From NCBI RefSeq assembly GCF_000214175.1, contig NC_015564.1, forward strand, positions 2,604,001 through 2,668,000: a stretch of 64,000 nt of DNA. The letters run 5' to 3'. The notes under the pieces are model-generated. The model searched no databases, was not told where the DNA came from, and worked only from the letters and a program-made list of their open reading frames with translations. Of this stretch, positions 7,891-16,082 are shown piece after piece (position 1 is the first letter of the stretch; each line of letters opens with the position of its first letter). The position numbers and the translations under genes were made by a program. Origin of the DNA: Hoyosella subflava DQS3-9A1 (lineage in GTDB: Bacteria > Actinomycetota > Actinomycetes > Mycobacteriales > Mycobacteriaceae).

Positions 7891-8568
7891 TTACGGGATC
7901 TCATCGGCGCCAGTGATGAGGCTGGCCTGGACGGTCTGGCCGTTGATGATGGCTGTTCCATCGGGGTCGAGCGCTGGTGCAGGCTCAGTTGACCCATCGG
8001 GGTTGCGCTGTACGCCCGTCACCGAACCGTCCTGCTGCACAATCCAGCTGACCCGAGTGTCGGTACCAAACGCATACAGCGCGGCAGGCGGTGATTGCGC
8101 CTCGGCGATGAAGTCCCACTCCTGGTCAGCGAGCGCGAAAACACCGTCGACGGCGCCATTGAAGTAGCTGCCCGTCACCGAAGAGTTATCGCGTCCAGTC
8201 AGCTCGAGCGTGTCGCCTGTAACTTCACCCTGCAGCCAGATCTCCACGTCGGCCCCATCGCAGGCATACGCGATCGCAGTATCGTCCTCGACTGCGATGC
8301 CGAGGACCATTGGCCCCTGTTCTGAGGGCATTTCGATCACGTACATGCCTTCGGCGGGAAACCCCGGGGCGTCCTCCTCAGGCTCGGGGGGCGCTTCAGC
8401 GGGCGTTGTCTCCACCGTCTCCGCGGTTGGTTGGGCCGTTTCCGTTTCCGCGGCTGCGGGGGGATCTGGTGACTCCGAGCGTGAGAACAGCGTCATATTC
8501 ACAATGAGGATGCCCACCCCCAGCGCCAGCACGGCGACGAGGGTGAGAATCGGTCCTCTCGATTTCAT
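7891..8568 (-). CDS. Membrane-anchored extracellular protein, unknown
   Basis: A 225-residue protein starting at ATG 8568. An N-terminal membrane segment (~residues 8-27, no lipobox Cys) is followed by a linker rich in Pro, Ala, Thr and Glu (~30-70) and then a ~150-residue beta-rich domain with one Cys. The layout is that of a signal-anchored protein whose domain lies outside the membrane. I do not recognise the domain. It is the second gene of the redox operon, 9 bases after the lipoprotein gene and 10 before the DUF6529 gene, so it probably belongs to the same surface assembly. Confidence 0.7.
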   Translation of the reverse strand: MKSRGPILTLVAVLALGVGILIVNMTLFSRSESPDPPAAAETETAQPTAETVETTPAEAPPEPEEDAPGFPAEGMYVIEMPSEQGPMVLGIAVEDDTAIAYACDGADVEIWLQGEVTGDTLELTGRDNSSVTGSYFNGAVDGVFALADQEWDFIAEAQSPPAALYAFGTDTRVSWIVQQDGSVTGVQRNPDGSTEPAPALDPDGTAIINGQTVQASLITGADEIP

Positions 8569-8577
8569 GGAAAGCTC

Positions 8578-9246
8578 CTAGCTCGCTTGCGCTTTGCCGC
8601 CGCCAGGTGCGATGGCGAACCACACGTCACCGACTCCATGTCCGTTGACGTCTCCGGGTTCCCGGTCGTTGGCGAAGTAGTACACAGGCCAGTTGTTGAG
8701 GGTGAGCTGGCAGTCACCGTTCTCCAGTTCGATATAGCTGACGAGCTCCGGGTCGACGCCCTCCACATACACCGAGGCCGGCCAGTTCAACAGGACGCGC
8801 GGCCACGTCTCGGCGCACTCCCCCGCACAGTTCGAGGCAGGAGGATTCGTCGTATCGTTGTCGAACCGGTAGAGGGTGAAGCCCTCCTCATCGGACAGGT
8901 ACGTGCCAACTTGCCCGTTCGGGGTGGCGACGAGCGAGACCGCGTTCTCCACTCCAGGCGGGGCTGTCCCTTCGAAAACCTGTAGGGGGCCTTCAGTCTT
9001 TGCGAGTACCGGTGCGGAAGTACCCGCTTGCCCTGCTTGCCTGGCCTCGCCTGCGTCTTCGGCTTCTCCGGTTTCCGCTGCTTCCGTTGGCTCCTCTTCG
9101 GCGAGGAGCGTTGCCTCGGTAACCGCGGGGGTGGCCGTCCTGTCTGCGCCGGTCACGGTGCCGGTGTCCTCACTACCGCTGCAGCCGCTGAGAAGAACCG
9201 CTGCCAGAGCAACCGCGGCGAGGCGAGACATTGAGCGAAGGTACAT
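8578..9246 (-). CDS. Lipoprotein with Yx(FWY)xxD-type repeats (COG4315-like)
   Basis: A 222-residue lipoprotein. The signal peptide runs to the lipobox LLSGCSGS (Cys ~21), followed by an acidic Ala/Glu/Thr linker. The mature domain carries the diagnostic repeat GFTLYRFDNDT...NCAGECAETWP and a second partial unit (NNWPVYYFANDREPGDVNGHG...WFAIAP), typical of the predicted lipoprotein family COG4315 (SCO0930-like). The family's function is not established; genetic neighbours suggest redox or haem-related roles at the cell surface. ATG 9246 has an AAAGG site; a longer frame to 9282 lacks one. It is the first gene of the operon, with a SigL-like promoter upstream. Confidence 0.82.
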   Translation of the reverse strand: MYLRSMSRLAAVALAAVLLSGCSGSEDTGTVTGADRTATPAVTEATLLAEEEPTEAAETGEAEDAGEARQAGQAGTSAPVLAKTEGPLQVFEGTAPPGVENAVSLVATPNGQVGTYLSDEEGFTLYRFDNDTTNPPASNCAGECAETWPRVLLNWPASVYVEGVDPELVSYIELENGDCQLTLNNWPVYYFANDREPGDVNGHGVGDVWFAIAPGGGKAQAS

Positions 9247-9298
9247 GGTGAGGCCTTTCTGTGCTGTTCCCGGATGGCTCATCCGCCCGGTAACTATT

Positions 9299-9326
9299 CA
9301 CACGTACGCCCGGCCACTAAAGTTCA
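9299..9326 (-). promoter_or_regulatory. SigL-like ECF promoter
   Basis: Read on the minus strand there is TGAACT (9321-9326), a 16-base spacer and CGTGTG (9299-9304), about 50 bases before the lipoprotein ATG. This closely fits the known M. tuberculosis SigL consensus (TGAAC, N16-18, CGTGT). The divergent ECF sigma gene next to it is the obvious candidate to recognise it. The assignment is inferred from sequence and position. Confidence 0.6.
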
Positions 9327-9435
9327 CCGCAAGGCCTTAAATTTACTTTTTTTACTATCCCACGATCTTGAGCGTTTTGACCGATCTGTTCGTGTTAAAA
9401 GTAGGCTGCACGAACAACAACGGAGAGGCCGGGTG

Positions 9436-9990
9436 GTGGCCACGATGGTGCCGTCACGCACACGCCGACAGCGCAACGACGCTGACGAAGCGATCATCCG
9501 TGCGCTGTTCACTGAACACGGACGGGCGATGCTCGGCTACGCGACATCGCTGACCAACGACCGTTCCGCCGCCGAAGACGTCGTACAGGAAGCATTGGTG
9601 CGCGCCTGGCGCAATCCCGACGCGCTGGTCAATGGCAAGGGATCAGTTCGGGGCTGGCTCCTCACGGTGGTTCGCAACATCGTCATCGATCGGTCGCGTG
9701 CACGACAGTCCCGGCCGGCCGAGGTCCGCGAGTCACCGGCACACGAGCCAGTCGAGCCCGATCATGCTGACCGCGTGACGCAGCGCCTCGAACTGATGGG
9801 CGCTCTGGAACGCTTGCCCGCGCACCACCGCGACGTTCTCGAATGCGTCTACGTGCTCGGGCACACCGTCAATGAAACCGCGGAGAAGTTGGGCGTTCCC
9901 CCCGGCACCGTCAAATCGCGCGCCCATCACGCTTTACGAACACTAAGAGAGAGCACGTTCAGGAAGGAGGTGCAATCGAATGAAGGATAA
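9436..9990 (+). CDS. ECF RNA polymerase sigma factor (SigK/SigL-like)
   Basis: A 184-residue sigma-70-type factor with only regions 2 and 4. Region 2 includes AMLGYATSLTNDRSAAEDVVQEALVRAW and the WLLTVVRNIVIDRSR segment; region 4 includes LPAHHRDVLECVYV and the helix-turn-helix NETAEKLGVPPGTVKSRAHHALRTL. I start it at GTG 9436, seven bases after GGAGAGG; GTG 9433 and ATG 9445 are alternatives, and the frame continues open upstream to 9274. Its stop overlaps the anti-sigma start by 11 bases. It is divergent from the lipoprotein/Rieske operon, whose promoter resembles a SigL site, so that operon is its probable regulon. Confidence 0.88.
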   Translation: MATMVPSRTRRQRNDADEAIIRALFTEHGRAMLGYATSLTNDRSAAEDVVQEALVRAWRNPDALVNGKGSVRGWLLTVVRNIVIDRSRARQSRPAEVRESPAHEPVEPDHADRVTQRLELMGALERLPAHHRDVLECVYVLGHTVNETAEKLGVPPGTVKSRAHHALRTLRESTFRKEVQSNEG

Positions 9991-10654
9991 GGACTTCGAC
10001 ATCGAACAGTACCTGTTCGGCCAGATGTCACAGGAGGAACGGGACGCCGCAGAACAGTATCTCGCGGAGCACCCTGACTGGCGTGCGGAGGTCGAGACCC
10101 TGCGCGCGCTCGAGGACGAACTGGGCGACATCCCGCACGAGTTCTTCCTCGACGGTGCACCTGAGGATGCCGACCTCGTCCTCGCCCGTGCCGTCCGGCA
10201 GGCCAGATCCGAACGTCCTGGTCGTGTCTCCAGAACGATGTCGATCGCGTTGGGCGCGACTGCCGCCGCTATGGTGGCGCTCATCGGCGTCGCCGTTGTC
10301 ATCGGGTACCAAATAGGCACGTCAAGTACCGAACTCGACGGCCCGGCCCCGGTTGCGATCAGCGGATCTGATCCCGCCACAGGTGCGACACTCATTGCTG
10401 AACTAACGCCCGCTGCTGGCTGGATCCGGCTCACAGCAACCGTCACTGGCATCCCTGCGGGGGAACCGTGCTACCTGATCGTGGTCGATGGGGAAGGAAA
10501 TCGAGAGATCGCAGGTGGCTGGCTCGTTTCCGAAACCGGTGAAGCGGAGGGAACCACCCTCAGCGGATCAGCGCTGGTAGCACCCGACGACGTCGCTGAG
10601 GTTCGCGTCGAGAATGTCGCCGGGCAGACATTCGTCGCTGTCGCTCCCGCCTAG
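9980..10654 (+). CDS. Membrane anti-sigma factor (RskA-like)
   Basis: A 224-residue protein overlapping the sigma gene by 11 bases, the usual arrangement for sigma/anti-sigma pairs. The cytoplasmic N-terminus (~1-85) is helical and acidic, like an anti-sigma domain, but lacks the His-x3-Cys-x2-Cys zinc motif, so it is not a ZAS-type redox sensor. One membrane helix lies at ~residues 88-112, and the extracellular C-terminal domain (~113-224) resembles the RskA C-terminal beta-domain. It should hold the ECF sigma factor inactive until an outside signal triggers its release. The start has an AGGAGG site at 9964-9969. Confidence 0.82.
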   Translation: MKDKDFDIEQYLFGQMSQEERDAAEQYLAEHPDWRAEVETLRALEDELGDIPHEFFLDGAPEDADLVLARAVRQARSERPGRVSRTMSIALGATAAAMVALIGVAVVIGYQIGTSSTELDGPAPVAISGSDPATGATLIAELTPAAGWIRLTATVTGIPAGEPCYLIVVDGEGNREIAGGWLVSETGEAEGTTLSGSALVAPDDVAEVRVENVAGQTFVAVAPA

Positions 10655-10693
10655 ATGCTCCGCTGAGAGCCGAAATTCTCTACGCTCAACCGA

Positions 10694-12514
10694 GTGACAG
10701 GGACGAGCGTCGGGTGCGGGATCGCCGATGTCACTGGTGTGGCGTACGGCAACGGGATGATGGGGTACTCGATGCCTCAGCAACGCACAGGGGGTATCCA
10801 TCTGCGGTTGCGGGCACGCGCATTCATTGTCGACGACGGCACCACACGGGTCGTGTTTGTCTGCGCGGATCTCGGCATGATTTTCGACGCCGTCCGCCAG
10901 GCTGTGCTAGTGGAACTCGGTGGAAAGTTCGGCAGCCTGTATGGGGAGCAGAATGTGCTGCTTACCGCGACACACACGCATGCCGGTCCAGGTGGATTTT
11001 CACACCATCTGCTGTATAACCTTGCACCCCTGGGATTCCACGAGAAGACATTCGGTGCAGTTGTCACGGGGATCGTGGCCGCGGTCAGCAATGCTCACGA
11101 CGCCATGGCCCCTGGCTCCCTCGCAGTCGGGCAAACCGAGTTGTGGGATGCGAGTGTGAATAGATCACGGCCCGCCTTCGACCTCAACCCCCTCGAAGAT
11201 CAGCGTGAATTTCCGCGCGCGATCGATCCCGCTATGACGGTTCTGCGGTTCCGCCAGGGCAGCACGGATGTGGGTGCGATCAGCTTTTTTGCCACCCACG
11301 GAACCTCGATGACGAACACGAATCGGCTGATCAGTGGCGACAACAAGGGTTACGCGGCGTACCAGTGGGAACACGATCATGCCGGGGTTCGCTATCGCGC
11401 CGACACCAGGCCCTTCGTCGCTGCATTCCCGCAGACAAACGCGGGCGACATGTCGCCGAATCTTGAGCTGAAGCCAGGTACTGGGCCCACCCGAGACGAG
11501 TTCACGAACACCCAGATGATTGGAGGCCGGCAGTTCCGTGCTGCACTGGGTGCATTCAACGGCGCCCGGCCCCTGAGGGGCGGCGTGGATTCGCGACTGC
11601 AGTACGTCGACATGTCTGACGTCGCAATTGACTCAACCTACACTCCTGACGGCAAGCCGCACCGTACTAGGAGCAGTGCGATCGGACTGCCCACTCTGGC
11701 GGGGAGCGTCGAAGATGGACCTGGAATCGGCATCCCCGAGGGGCTGAGGAAGCCGTTCGCATCCCACGATCGCCGTATCGTGGTGCTGCCGTCAGGACGA
11801 CTTGGCTGGACACCGAACATCCTGCCGCTGCAAATCATGCGCCTCGGAACGCTGCACCTCGTCGCGGGACCGGCAGAGTTCACGATCGTCGCGGGACTTC
11901 GGATTCGCACTTCCGTCGCGGCGGAACTGCGCGTGAACGTCGAAGACGTCCTGCTCGTTGGCTATTCCAATGCGTACTCCCAATATGTCACCACTCCAGA
12001 GGAATACGACTCCCAGCAGTATGAGGGCGGATCGACGCTGTTCGGCCGCTACTCCCTGTGTGCGTACCAGCAGGAATTTGTGCGGCTCGCTCGCGACCTC
12101 ACCAGCCGCGCCGCGCTCCCGAAGTCGCAGGACCGTGGTGCACCGCGGAATGTCCTGCGAGCACGCACCGTGCGGCGGCGCGAAAACGGGACATATGGCC
12201 GGGTTCTTACCGCGCCCTCGCCTTCGTACCGGCCCGGTGCGACCGTTGTCGCTGAGTTTGTTGCCGCTCATCCCGCGGATGCGATGTGCCCGAACTACAT
12301 TGACGTCGAACACCACCGCGATGGCAGCTGGGTACACATCGCTGATGACGGCGACTGGGAAACACGCGTAACGTTCGCACGGCGACGCCGACAGCTCATT
12401 GCCCGCGCGGAGTGGACAGTGCCTGAGGACACGTGCGCAGGAACATACCGAATTGTGTACCACGCACGCGAGGGTGCACGGTCAGCAACTGAGGCGTTCG
12501 CGATCAGGCCATAG
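10694..12514 (+). CDS. Neutral ceramidase
   Basis: A 606-residue neutral/alkaline (nonlysosomal) ceramidase. The family landmarks are present: the N-terminal GIADVTG...GMMGYSMPQQRTGGIHLRLRARAF block, the zinc-ligand region with ATHTHAGPGG, and the NAGDMSPN segment that carries the nucleophile Ser. A C-terminal beta-domain starts near residue 480. It hydrolyses the amide bond of ceramide to sphingosine and fatty acid. No signal peptide is visible because the catalytic domain begins at residue ~5; mycobacterial homologues share this. GTG 10694 has no ribosome binding site, but TACGCT at 10681-10686 lies seven bases upstream, consistent with a leaderless transcript. Confidence 0.9.
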   Translation: MTGTSVGCGIADVTGVAYGNGMMGYSMPQQRTGGIHLRLRARAFIVDDGTTRVVFVCADLGMIFDAVRQAVLVELGGKFGSLYGEQNVLLTATHTHAGPGGFSHHLLYNLAPLGFHEKTFGAVVTGIVAAVSNAHDAMAPGSLAVGQTELWDASVNRSRPAFDLNPLEDQREFPRAIDPAMTVLRFRQGSTDVGAISFFATHGTSMTNTNRLISGDNKGYAAYQWEHDHAGVRYRADTRPFVAAFPQTNAGDMSPNLELKPGTGPTRDEFTNTQMIGGRQFRAALGAFNGARPLRGGVDSRLQYVDMSDVAIDSTYTPDGKPHRTRSSAIGLPTLAGSVEDGPGIGIPEGLRKPFASHDRRIVVLPSGRLGWTPNILPLQIMRLGTLHLVAGPAEFTIVAGLRIRTSVAAELRVNVEDVLLVGYSNAYSQYVTTPEEYDSQQYEGGSTLFGRYSLCAYQQEFVRLARDLTSRAALPKSQDRGAPRNVLRARTVRRRENGTYGRVLTAPSPSYRPGATVVAEFVAAHPADAMCPNYIDVEHHRDGSWVHIADDGDWETRVTFARRRRQLIARAEWTVPEDTCAGTYRIVYHAREGARSATEAFAIRP

Positions 12515-12555
12515 CGCGGAGTGGCCTAGCCCGGCAAGGCGATGCGCCAAGTGTG

Positions 12556-12987
12556 CTACTGCCCGCCCGGCTCTGCGAACATGGCCGCGAACTCCTCCGA
12601 TGGCGGAATCTCGGTAATGACATCAATGAGCACACCAGAAGGATCGCTGACGATGAAGTGGCGCTGACCGAAATCTTCACTGCGCAAAGTCAACTCGATA
12701 TCGACACCCGCACCGCTCAGTCGCTGATACTCGGCATCCACATCGTCGACCTCAAAGTTCAGCAGCAGGCCCTGAACTGGGTTCCGGAACCCGTCAGGGA
12801 GTGTGGGGTGGGTGGCGTCGAGCAGGGCGAGCTCGTACGTCTGTCCGTGTGACCCTTCCCTGCGCAGGCTGACGTACCACTCAGCCTCAAAGGCAACCTC
12901 GAAACCGAAATGTTGCAGGTAGAAGGCACGCGACTCATCGAGCTTCGTGGTGCAGATTACTGGATAAAAGCTTGAGATTTTCATCAT
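12556..12987 (-). CDS. VOC superfamily (glyoxalase/bleomycin-resistance-like) protein
   Basis: A 143-residue protein with two beta-alpha-beta-beta-beta modules of the vicinal oxygen chelate fold: residues ~4-60 ([24 protein letters not shown]) and ~70-130 ([21 protein letters not shown], then [16 protein letters not shown]). Members include glyoxalases, dioxygenases and antibiotic-binding proteins, and the reaction cannot be told. I chose the ATG at 12987; GTG 12999 would add four residues. It is divergent from a TetR gene, with two operator copies between them, so it is very likely the direct target of that repressor. Confidence 0.8.
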   Translation of the reverse strand: MMKISSFYPVICTTKLDESRAFYLQHFGFEVAFEAEWYVSLRREGSHGQTYELALLDATHPTLPDGFRNPVQGLLLNFEVDDVDAEYQRLSGAGVDIELTLRSEDFGQRHFIVSDPSGVLIDVITEIPPSEEFAAMFAEPGGQ

Positions 12988-13000
12988 GACCCCATTCACC

Positions 13001-13046
13001 TACCGACGGTCGGTATTGTTCAACGATAAGATACCGACCGTCGGTA
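13001..13046. promoter_or_regulatory. Tandem TetR operators
   Basis: Two copies of the palindrome TACCGAC-N-GTCGGTA lie at 13001-13015 and 13032-13046, with centres 31 bp (about three helical turns) apart, in the 80-base gap between the divergent VOC and TetR genes. Only the centre base differs (G or C). This is a typical TetR-family operator layout and should control both genes. Confidence 0.85.
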
Positions 13047-13056
13047 GGTCAACTGC

Positions 13057-13062
13057 TAAAGT
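13057..13062 (+). promoter_or_regulatory. -10 hexamer of the TetR gene (probable leaderless start)
   Basis: TAAAGT ends five bases before the ATG of the TetR gene and no ribosome binding site is present, so transcription probably begins at or beside the start codon. The upstream operator at 13032-13046 would cover the -35 region, allowing self-repression. Confidence 0.45.
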
Positions 13063-13067
13063 TAGCC

Positions 13068-13661
13068 ATGCCCCAACGCACCAAGGCACAACAACGTGAC
13101 AAGACAGCCCGCGCACTGCTCGGCCACGCGCGGCAACTCTTTGCAGAGCGCGGCTACGCGCACGTCAGCCTCAATGAGATTGCATCCGCCGCCGGTGTCA
13201 CCAAAGGTGGCCTCTACCACCACTTTTCAGGAAAAGAAGCGCTCTTTGAGGCAGTAGTGCACGAATGCCACTTAGAGGTCGCCGCACAAATCGAATCGGC
13301 CGCACCAGACGCCGACGCGTGGACCCAGCTCGTCGCTGGATGTCAGGCGTTCCTGACCGCGAGCACCGAACCCGGCCTGGCACAGATCATGCTGATCGAT
13401 GCGCCGTCAGTGATTGGATGGCACGCGTGGCGGGGACACGATGCCGCCACATCGATGCGACAGCTCGAAACAGCACTCGCGGAACTGATGGATACCGGCG
13501 TCATCGCCTCGCAGCCCGTCGCTCCAATCGCCCATCTGCTCTCGGGCGCGATGAACGAAGCCGCGCTGTGGCTCGCGCACTCCGGCGATCGGGTGCGCGA
13601 CCTCAGCGATACGATCTCTAGCCTGACGCTGCTCCTAGAATCCCTGCGAACGCCTGGTTAG
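13068..13661 (+). CDS. TetR/AcrR family transcriptional regulator
   Basis: A 197-residue TetR-family regulator. The N-terminal DNA-binding domain (~residues 12-58) contains LFAERGYAHVSLNEIASAAGVTKGGLYHHFSGKEALFEAV, a textbook TetR helix-turn-helix. The C-terminal ~140 residues form the helical ligand-binding and dimerisation domain. It is divergent from the VOC gene, and the two TACCGAC-N-GTCGGTA operators between them make it the likely repressor of both. The start codon follows a -10 hexamer directly and suggests a leaderless mRNA. Its stop overlaps that of the convergent DUF5302 gene by 4 bases. The ligand is unknown. Confidence 0.9.
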   Translation: MPQRTKAQQRDKTARALLGHARQLFAERGYAHVSLNEIASAAGVTKGGLYHHFSGKEALFEAVVHECHLEVAAQIESAAPDADAWTQLVAGCQAFLTASTEPGLAQIMLIDAPSVIGWHAWRGHDAATSMRQLETALAELMDTGVIASQPVAPIAHLLSGAMNEAALWLAHSGDRVRDLSDTISSLTLLLESLRTPG

Positions 13662-13834
13662 CCGCTCTTGCGGCGGAACATTTTCCTGTTCCCCTCGGCA
13701 CCGTGGGCGTCGTGGGCCTTGCCCTGCCCATGCGCATGGTTGTTATGCGGGTCGTGATCGTGGGCGTTCTTCTGCGCAAGCGCTTCCTTGAACTGCCGCT
13801 TCTGCTCGTCAGGAACTTGATGATGCTCGCTCAT
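13658..13834 (-). CDS. DUF5302 family small protein (58 aa, His-rich)
   Basis: A 58-residue hydrophilic protein. The pattern of the actinobacterial DUF5302 family is clear: PDEQKRQFKEALAQK near the N-terminus, a spacer with GKAHDAHG, and the closing KMFRRKSG. The middle is unusually rich in His (HDHDPHNNHAHG), which could bind metal. The ATG at 13834 has a GGGAGGT upstream (13841-13847 on the complementary strand). The role of DUF5302 proteins is unknown. It stands alone and converges on the TetR gene. Confidence 0.8.
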   Translation of the reverse strand: MSEHHQVPDEQKRQFKEALAQKNAHDHDPHNNHAHGQGKAHDAHGAEGNRKMFRRKSG

Positions 13835-13989
13835 GAGTGACCTCCCTCACCGTAAGGTATGCAGTGAGTCTGCCACCGTGAGTGTCAGCCTAGCCAGCGA
13901 TTTTGTGAATCCCCAAGCTGGCGCCGTGTTTGAATTAGCTGAGCACCGTAGATATCGCGCGTGCAGTACATGACCCTAGGGGGAATCCG

Positions 13990-14166
13990 ATGATTCAAGA
14001 CATTCTGCTCAATGTTCTCGGCGGAAGCCTCGGCGGCACCGCTCTCGGGCTCGGTGGCATCTTCCTCGGCATCGCTGGCGGCCTCGGCGGTCCCGCAGCG
14101 ATCGAATTCCTGCTCAACACGTTCGGCGGTCTGGACCCCGATCTCCTGACTACCTTGCTCCCGTAG
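13990..14166 (+). CDS. Small glycine-rich hydrophobic protein (58 aa)
   Basis: A 58-residue frame starting at ATG 13990 six bases after AGGGGG and ending at TAG 14166. Third codon positions are almost all G or C, as in the neighbouring real genes. The product is hydrophobic with many Gly in small repeats (LGGSLGG, LGLGG, IAGGLGG), consistent with one or two membrane-inserting helices, and it ends in an acidic DPDLLTTLLP. I do not recognise it. It may be a small membrane protein; it is unconnected to its flanking genes by strand or spacing. Confidence 0.55.
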   Translation: MIQDILLNVLGGSLGGTALGLGGIFLGIAGGLGGPAAIEFLLNTFGGLDPDLLTTLLP

Positions 14167-14222
14167 GCTCGCCCGCCAGGTGAAGCACTGCATTTGAGCC
14201 GTGCGCAGTGCAGAATGCTTGA

Positions 14223-16082
14223 GTGAATCCGCACACCAACGATCGCGAGCTCGCTGCGCGTCTCGCCACTCGCCTCAACGAGGTCAGCTCGCAACTGCAC
14301 TATGCGCGAGCTGAACTCAGCGAATTGCAGCACCGGATCGAACAGCGCGATACCAACGAGGCTCGGCTGCCTGCGCCGGTTCAGCCCGCAGCGCAGGTGC
14401 AGCCGCCCGCCCCTGCGTCAGTGCCCTACTCGCCGTATTCGCAGCCAAATCTAGAACCTCAGCGAGCAGTGGGCCCTGTCCCGGCTCGACAGCGGTGGTG
14501 GGACCGCGAGGGAGTCGTGAGCCGGGTGCTCGCGGTGTCCGGGGCCGCGCTCACACTCATCGGCGTGGTGCTGCTTCTCGTGCTGGCAGCCCAAGCAGGC
14601 TACTTCGGGCCACTTGCGAGGGTGATTGCCGGTGCAGTCTTCTCACTCGCCCTGATTGCGGTCGCCTGGCGCGTCGCGGAACGTCCTGGCGGCCGCGTTG
14701 GCGCCGTCACCCTGGCGGCCACCGGTGTGGCTGGTCTTTACCTCGATGTCCTCGCCATCACGTCCTTCTACGAATGGGTGCCACCCATAGCTGGGCTGAT
14801 CACGGCGCTGCTTGTCGCAGCGGCCGGCCTGAGCCTCGCCTTGCGCTGGGATTCACAACTACTGGCCCTCATCGTTGTGATTGGGACCGTCGTGCTCGCG
14901 CCCGTCATCACCGACGGGCTGAGCCCACTGCTGCTCGCATTTTTGATTGTCTTGCTCGCTGCGAGCTTCCCCGCGCAGTATCAGCGAAACTGGCCAGGGC
15001 TACACGCGGCGCGGACAATTCCGGTCGCGGGCGCGTTGCTCCTCGCCATCACTCTTGGTACCCCGTCCGATGCAGTGAATCTCGTTATCCTCGCAGTTGT
15101 CTTCGCAACAGTTGCTGCGGGCGGAACATTGCTGGTCATACGGCGCTACCCCACCGACACGGTGGCGCCGGCCCTGCTCGCCACATCGGTGGTGCCTCTG
15201 CTCTTTACGGGCGCACTGACGACGCGGGGAACGTATGTGATCCTGATGGCGGGACTCGCTCTCGCTGCAGGAGGTGCGGCGTGGGCCTTGCGCGCCTTTC
15301 CCGTCGCCTCACGCACCGTGCTAGCCGCGGTGTCGGCGCTCGCGGTGCTGTGCGCTGTGCTCGCCGCATCGACAGAAAGCCTGCGCCCCGTCGTTGTACT
15401 CGCAATCGCGCTGACCGCACTGGTCGCCGCGCACCAAACCGGTGCTGCGGTAATGCGGTTGTCTGGCTACGGGTACGCGGTCGTCGGCGCGCTCCTGTAT
15501 CTCACCAGCGCGGAGCCCGAGGTGCTGTTCGACTCGCAGCGGGCAATCGAGTCGGCAAGTCTCGCTGTGATCACCGCAAGCGTGCTGCTGGCCCTCGTTG
15601 CGGGTGTCGCGGCTGCCACGACCCCTGGGGACCGGGATCAGGCGGAAACAATCTGGGCGCTCGCTGGGGTCGTCGGACTCTACGCAGTGAGCGCTGGAGC
15701 CGTCCTCAGCGGTGTCCTTGCCGCGGGCTCTGAAGCCGGGTTCCGGGGTGGCCACGCCGCTGCGACCGTCTTGTGGATGCTGACCGCGATCGCGCTCTTG
15801 CTTTTCGGCCTGCGTCAGCGGGCACGCACCGCAATGGTCGGGGCTGGTCTCATTCTCGCTGCGATGGCAGTGCTGAAGCTCCTCTTCTTCGATCTCGCGG
15901 CACTCGACGGTTTCTCTCGTGTACTCACATTCCTCGCGGTGGGTGTGCTGCTCCTTGTCGCCGGTACCCGTTACGCACGGGTGTACGCCGAACGTTCAGC
16001 CGAACAGTCCACGGCTAATGATGGTGCCCAGCCTGAGGCAACCGCTGCGGTACCCGATCCTGATGCGCACTGGCGTCGATAA
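14223..16082 (+). CDS. DUF2339 family polytopic membrane protein
   Basis: A 619-residue membrane protein. Residues ~8-45 form a short coiled coil, ~55-90 are Pro/Gln/Ala-rich, and WWDREGVVSRVLAVSGAALTLIGVVLLL opens a region of about 17-19 hydrophobic helices that runs to residue ~590, as in DUF2339 proteins. Function of the family is unknown; a role in the envelope is often presumed. GTG 14223 has no ribosome binding site; CAGAAT at 14211-14216 sits six bases upstream, so a leaderless transcript is possible. Its last 68 bases overlap the convergent multicopper oxidase gene. Confidence 0.85.
   Translation: MNPHTNDRELAARLATRLNEVSSQLHYARAELSELQHRIEQRDTNEARLPAPVQPAAQVQPPAPASVPYSPYSQPNLEPQRAVGPVPARQRWWDREGVVSRVLAVSGAALTLIGVVLLLVLAAQAGYFGPLARVIAGAVFSLALIAVAWRVAERPGGRVGAVTLAATGVAGLYLDVLAITSFYEWVPPIAGLITALLVAAAGLSLALRWDSQLLALIVVIGTVVLAPVITDGLSPLLLAFLIVLLAASFPAQYQRNWPGLHAARTIPVAGALLLAITLGTPSDAVNLVILAVVFATVAAGGTLLVIRRYPTDTVAPALLATSVVPLLFTGALTTRGTYVILMAGLALAAGGAAWALRAFPVASRTVLAAVSALAVLCAVLAASTESLRPVVVLAIALTALVAAHQTGAAVMRLSGYGYAVVGALLYLTSAEPEVLFDSQRAIESASLAVITASVLLALVAGVAAATTPGDRDQAETIWALAGVVGLYAVSAGAVLSGVLAAGSEAGFRGGHAAATVLWMLTAIALLLFGLRQRARTAMVGAGLILAAMAVLKLLFFDLAALDGFSRVLTFLAVGVLLLVAGTRYARVYAERSAEQSTANDGAQPEATAAVPDPDAHWRR

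Noticed and set aside
9980-10654. Zinc-binding redox-sensing anti-sigma factor
   Set aside because: The His-x3-Cys-x2-Cys motif is missing, so it was called RskA-like only.
14495-15733. Long 412-residue plus-strand frame inside the DUF2339 gene
   Set aside because: Arg/Gly/Ala-rich translation with no motif, in the wrong frame of a well-supported membrane protein.
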